A DNA stretch of 64,000 nt from Paenibacillus polysaccharolyticus. Lineage in GTDB: Bacteria > Bacillota > Bacilli > Paenibacillales > Paenibacillaceae. The stretch is from NCBI RefSeq assembly GCF_900102085.1, contig NZ_FMVM01000022.1, positions 1 through 64,000 on the forward strand. The letters are read 5' to 3'. The notes beneath the pieces were generated by a model. The model was not told the origin of the DNA, searched no databases, and worked only from the letters and a program-made list of their open reading frames with translations. Shown piece after piece: positions 60,505 to 64,000 of this stretch. The position numbers and the translations under genes are program-made. Position 1 is the first letter of the stretch. Each line of letters begins with the position of its first letter.

Positions 60505-61491
60505 ATGAAGACACAACCCCAAGCGGGTAAGGGCGTACGGATATCGGAGATACCGGAAGGCACGGTTCGAAAGCGCAAGTCCGTGTTGTACAATCTTGGC
60601 AAGTACAAGGTGCTTTACCTGATGTTTTTGCCAGGTATTCTGTTTCTGCTGGTAAACAATTATATGCCGATGTTCGGCGTTCTGATCGCATTCAAAAATG
60701 TAAACTACGCGGATGGAATCTGGGGAAGCCCGTGGAGCGGGTGGGACAATTTTAAATACCTGTTCTCGACCAGCGATGCATGGGAAATTACGCGAAACAC
60801 CCTTGCATACAACACCGTGTTTATTGCACTCAATCTTACTGTCGGTGTAGGTCTCGCCATTTTGCTTAACGAAGTTAAAAACAAAGCGATGTCCAAACTG
60901 TATCAGTCGCTGATGTTGTTACCTTATTTTCTATCGATGATTGTGGTTAGTTATCTCGTTTTGGCTTTCCTCGGCAAGGACTCGGGATTCATGAACTCAA
61001 CCATACTGCAAATGTTCGGAGGACAGCCAATTGACTGGTACTCGGAACCGAAGTATTGGCCGTACATCTTGCCGCTTGTGAATACGTGGAAAAATATCGG
61101 TTATTATGCCGTCATTTATCTGGCCGCTGTTGTGGGCATTGATGAAGAATATTATGAAGCGGCTGTGCTGGATGGTGCATCGAAGTGGCATCAGATTCGT
61201 TTTATCACCATTCCGTTTTTGATCCCGCTGATTGTCATTATGACATTGCTTCAGATTGGCCGGATCTTCTATGCAGACTTCAGCTTGTTCTATCAGGTTC
61301 CGCTGGAATCAGGTGCGTTGTTCCCTGTAACCAACGTTCTTGATACGTATGTATATCGGACATTCCTCATTGGTGGAGACATCGGGATGTCATCTGCGGC
61401 AGGTCTATATCAAGCGATTGTCGGATTTGTACTGGTGCTGGTGTCCAACACCATCGTCAGACGGATTGACAAAGATAATGCACTATTTTGA
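60505..61491 (+). CDS. ABC transporter permease, LplB type (importer 4)
   Basis: A 328-residue permease with a basic N-terminal extension of about 30 residues, then six membrane segments starting LMFLPGILFLLVNNYMPMFGVLIAFKNVNY. EAA loop YEAAVLDGASKWHQIRFITIPFL; tail RRIDKDNALF. The ATG at 60505 has AGGGA nine bases upstream; the frame runs further upstream without support. It overlaps no other gene and is followed by its partner after 17 bases. Confidence 0.88.
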   Translation: MKTQPQAGKGVRISEIPEGTVRKRKSVLYNLGKYKVLYLMFLPGILFLLVNNYMPMFGVLIAFKNVNYADGIWGSPWSGWDNFKYLFSTSDAWEITRNTLAYNTVFIALNLTVGVGLAILLNEVKNKAMSKLYQSLMLLPYFLSMIVVSYLVLAFLGKDSGFMNSTILQMFGGQPIDWYSEPKYWPYILPLVNTWKNIGYYAVIYLAAVVGIDEEYYEAAVLDGASKWHQIRFITIPFLIPLIVIMTLLQIGRIFYADFSLFYQVPLESGALFPVTNVLDTYVYRTFLIGGDIGMSSAAGLYQAIVGFVLVLVSNTIVRRIDKDNALF

Positions 61492-61508
61492 GAGGAGGCA
61501 AGTCAGTT

Positions 61509-62417
61509 GTGAAAACACGTGATCCATTAGCTGTATCCAAGCGTTCTGCTGCTGTTATTCATTTCATGTTTTTATTCTATGCCATTGCCTGTATCGTGCC
61601 GATCATACTGGTCTTCGCCATCTCTTTCTCGGACGAAACAACGGTTATTGCGAATGGCTACAAGCTTATACCGGAGCAATTCAGCCTCACGGCCTATGAA
61701 TTCCTCTTTAAAGATATGGATCAGATCATTCACTCGTATGGAATTTCTATCATTGTAACGGTTGTTGGTACGATTACGAGTGTTGCGCTGACCGCATTAT
61801 ATGCTTATCCACTATCACGAAGAGATCTGCCATACCGAGGCTGGTTCGCCTTTTTCATCTTCTTCACGATGTTATTTAACGGTGGACTTGTTCCCTGGTA
61901 TCTGGTTTACGTCAACGTGCTGGATTTGAAAAACTCGATTCTCGCTTTGATCTTGCCGTTGCTCTTATCACCGTTCTTTGTACTTGTCATGCGTACTTTC
62001 TTCGCGAACTCCATTCCCGTTTCGATTCTGGAATCAGCACGTATCGATGGAGCAGGTGAATTGAAAACGTTTTTGCGAATCGTACTGCCGCTTTCATTGC
62101 CGGTTATGGCAACCGTGGCGCTGTTCAGTACGCTGAACTATTGGAATGACTGGTATCTTAGTATGATTTTTATTTCGGATAACCGGACGATCAGCCTTCA
62201 GTACCTTATGTACCGGACGCTGCTCGATATTCAATATTTAACAACCAACTCTAACGTTTCTTCACAGATCTCATCGCAGGGCGGACTTCTCAATCTGCCA
62301 AACAAAACGTTGCAAATGGCGATGGCTGTCGTCGGTATCGGTCCAATCGTACTGGCGTACCCGTTCTTTCAGCGTTACTTCATCAAAGGTCTGACAGTAG
62401 GTGCTGTGAAAGGATAA
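61509..62417 (+). CDS. ABC transporter permease, YtcP type (importer 4)
   Basis: A 302-residue permease; the GTG at 61509 has AGAGGAGG ten bases upstream. About six membrane segments, EAA loop LESARIDGAGELKTFLRIVLPLS and the family-standard FIKGLTVGAVKG end. The ATG at 61488 would overlap the previous gene and precede the ribosome site, so I reject it. Confidence 0.88.
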   Translation: MKTRDPLAVSKRSAAVIHFMFLFYAIACIVPIILVFAISFSDETTVIANGYKLIPEQFSLTAYEFLFKDMDQIIHSYGISIIVTVVGTITSVALTALYAYPLSRRDLPYRGWFAFFIFFTMLFNGGLVPWYLVYVNVLDLKNSILALILPLLLSPFFVLVMRTFFANSIPVSILESARIDGAGELKTFLRIVLPLSLPVMATVALFSTLNYWNDWYLSMIFISDNRTISLQYLMYRTLLDIQYLTTNSNVSSQISSQGGLLNLPNKTLQMAMAVVGIGPIVLAYPFFQRYFIKGLTVGAVKG

Positions 62418-62560
62418 CTCCGGCCGGTTAGGGAGGGAGTATGGTCAATCGAAGATAGACGAAAGGGCATATACAGAAAGCTTGCCGTTTATGAGGAATT
62501 GGGGAAGAACGGTAAACGTGTGGAAGACAATGGTCCATTATATGAACAGGAGGGGTTCAA

Positions 62561-64000
62561 TTGGTTCAATCGTTAAAAGTATGGTCACGTATGACGGCGG
62601 CGGCCATGGCACTGGCACTGGTGCTTGCAGGCTGTTCGTCAGACAAGGGAAACTCTGCAACACCTGGTGCTGAGGGCAGTACGCCGAACACAAACAATGA
62701 AAAGCCTTATGAGGTTTCCTTGTTCTATCCGGGCACACCTCAGAAAGATGTCGCTCTTGTGGAAGCGGAAATTAATAAAAAGATGGAGCCCAAGATCGGA
62801 GCAACGATCAAAATTAATGCTGTGGACTGGGGACAGTGGGATAACAAGCTGAACCTGATGATCTCATCAGGGGAAAAAGCAGACATTATCTTTACCGCTG
62901 CTTGGCAGAATTACACGGTAAACGTGGCGAAGGGCGCATTCTTGCCGCTGAATGAACTGCTTGATAAATACGGTCAGGATATCAAGAAAAATCTGGACCC
63001 TGCTTTCCTGGAAGGTTCCCAGGTAGATGGCGTGAACTATGGTGTACCAACGAACAAGGAGCTTGCTGCCACACGTGGCGTGCTGGTGCGCAAGGATCTG
63101 GCTGATAAATACAAACTGGACCTGACAGCAGTTAAAACATGGGCTGATCTGGAACCACTGCTCAAAACAATTAAAGAGAACGAACCGTCTGTTACTCCGT
63201 TCTACATGTCCAATACGAATGGTAATGGACTTTTGGAAAATCTGGATTGGGATTACCTCGGTGATGCATCTGTACCTGGCGTAATCTCTAAGACCGCAGG
63301 AGAGACTACCGTTTTGAACGAGGTGGAAACACCGGAATTCAAAGAAGCAGCCGAACTTGCACGTAAATGGTATCAAGCGGGTTACATCAACAGTGATGCA
63401 GCTACGTCCAATGTATTCCCGAAAGATCAGGCGAAAGCCGGTAAAGCCTTCATGTGGACGGATGGTATGAAGCCAGGTAAAGACAAGGAAGAGGAAGGTT
63501 ATGTAGGTCATCCGCTCACGCAAATTGAGATGACCAGTCCAACGATTACAACTGGGGATGCCTCTGGTGCAATGCTTGCGATCTCCCGTTCTTCCGAACA
63601 ACCGGAGAAAGCAATGCAAGTCATTAACTTGTTACACTCTGACAAAGAAATTAACAATTTGCTCAACTTCGGTATTGAAGGCAAACACTATGTAAAAGTA
63701 GAAGGTCAAGAGAACATCATTAAGTTGCCTGACGGCGTAGATGCAAACAGCCGTACCTACAATCCAGGTGCACAATGGCAACTGGGTAACCAGTTCCTGA
63801 ACTATCTGTGGGATAACGAAGATCCACAGAAATGGGAAAAGTTCAAAGAGTTTAACGCAAAAGGTGTAAAATCTCCTGCCCTTGGTTTCACGTTTAACAG
63901 TCAGTCGGTTAAAAACGAAATTGCGGCTGTAAATAACGTCAACAAACAATTTAAGCCGGGAATGACTTCGGGTGCCGTTGATCCGAATGAAATGATTCCG
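62561..64000 (+). CDS. Extracellular solute-binding lipoprotein, partial (importer 4)
   Basis: 480 codons are open to the window edge, so the C-terminus is missing. The TTG at 62561 has AGGAGGGG five bases upstream. The signal peptide (VWSRMTAAAMALALVLAGC) ends in a lipobox, followed by a Ser/Gly/Asn-rich tether and a family 1 binding domain (EVSLFYPGTPQKDVALVEAEINKKM, GVNYGVPTNKELAATRGVLVRKDLADKY). It follows the two permease genes instead of preceding them, unlike the other importers here. The substrate is unknown. Confidence 0.88.
   Translation, partial: MVQSLKVWSRMTAAAMALALVLAGCSSDKGNSATPGAEGSTPNTNNEKPYEVSLFYPGTPQKDVALVEAEINKKMEPKIGATIKINAVDWGQWDNKLNLMISSGEKADIIFTAAWQNYTVNVAKGAFLPLNELLDKYGQDIKKNLDPAFLEGSQVDGVNYGVPTNKELAATRGVLVRKDLADKYKLDLTAVKTWADLEPLLKTIKENEPSVTPFYMSNTNGNGLLENLDWDYLGDASVPGVISKTAGETTVLNEVETPEFKEAAELARKWYQAGYINSDAATSNVFPKDQAKAGKAFMWTDGMKPGKDKEEEGYVGHPLTQIEMTSPTITTGDASGAMLAISRSSEQPEKAMQVINLLHSDKEINNLLNFGIEGKHYVKVEGQENIIKLPDGVDANSRTYNPGAQWQLGNQFLNYLWDNEDPQKWEKFKEFNAKGVKSPALGFTFNSQSVKNEIAAVNNVNKQFKPGMTSGAVDPNEMIP

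Overview
The window looks like a chromosomal segment of a plant-biomass-degrading, spore-forming Firmicute, most likely a Paenibacillus. The grounds are four ATPase-less carbohydrate ABC importers, three YesM/YesN-type two-component pairs with AraC outputs, secreted pectate lyase and glucuronoxylanase, a CwlD-like amidase, and Bacillus-type conserved genes (yqzE, yqhG, yqhH, yneQ, ywbE homologues). Species cannot be fixed from sequence alone.

Layout. 1-1767: a complete IS1182-family insertion sequence lying a few bases beyond the stop codon of a lipoprotein gene. 1773-6693: a lipoprotein, an NlpC/P60 hydrolase, a secreted PL10 pectate lyase, a tRNA-Leu(CAG) with a 23-bp perfect terminator stem, and a secreted GH30 xylanase with a C-terminal CBM. 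6953-15864: a LacI-controlled sugar block (binding protein, two permeases, LacI, then esterase, PfkB kinase, sucrose-phosphate phosphorylase-like GH13 and a second esterase). Near-identical palindromic operators lie before both halves. 15977-23850: YesM/YesN pair 1, an importer and a Nif3-like protein. 23963-30061: a divergent polysaccharide deacetylase, a CwlD-like amidase, YqzE, an orphan secreted protein, YqhG (with an in-frame 9-bp tandem repeat) and the SNF2 helicase YqhH.

30166-34113: a B12-dependent ribonucleotide reductase gene behind two NrdR-like boxes. It carries a 376-residue LAGLIDADG intein inserted exactly at the presumed thiyl-radical cysteine. 34456-38810: a small ABC exporter operon with a 58-residue membrane peptide, and an acyltransferase-3/SGNH fusion. 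39105-48388: a complete mannoside module (binding protein, permeases, YesM/YesN, GH2 beta-mannosidase). 48495-56428: an FAD monooxygenase/MarR divergent pair, YneQ, a CPA1 antiporter, a polysaccharide deacetylase, YwbE, DUF4269 and a large permease. 56531-56736 is a long imperfect inverted-repeat element without a gene. 56942-64000: YesM/YesN pair 3 with its permeases and a binding protein cut by the window edge.

How it fits together. Secreted enzymes release oligosaccharides, dedicated binding protein/permease sets import them, presumably with one shared MsmX-type ATPase encoded elsewhere, and cytoplasmic glycosidases, phosphorylase, kinase and esterases process them. Control is by a LacI repressor with a CcpA site in one block and by surface-sensing YesM/YesN pairs in the others. 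The most novel-looking items are the sucrose-phosphorylase operon flanked by two cytoplasmic esterases (a possible acyl-sucrose pathway), the intein, the 206-bp inverted-repeat element, and several unusual hairpins and operators.
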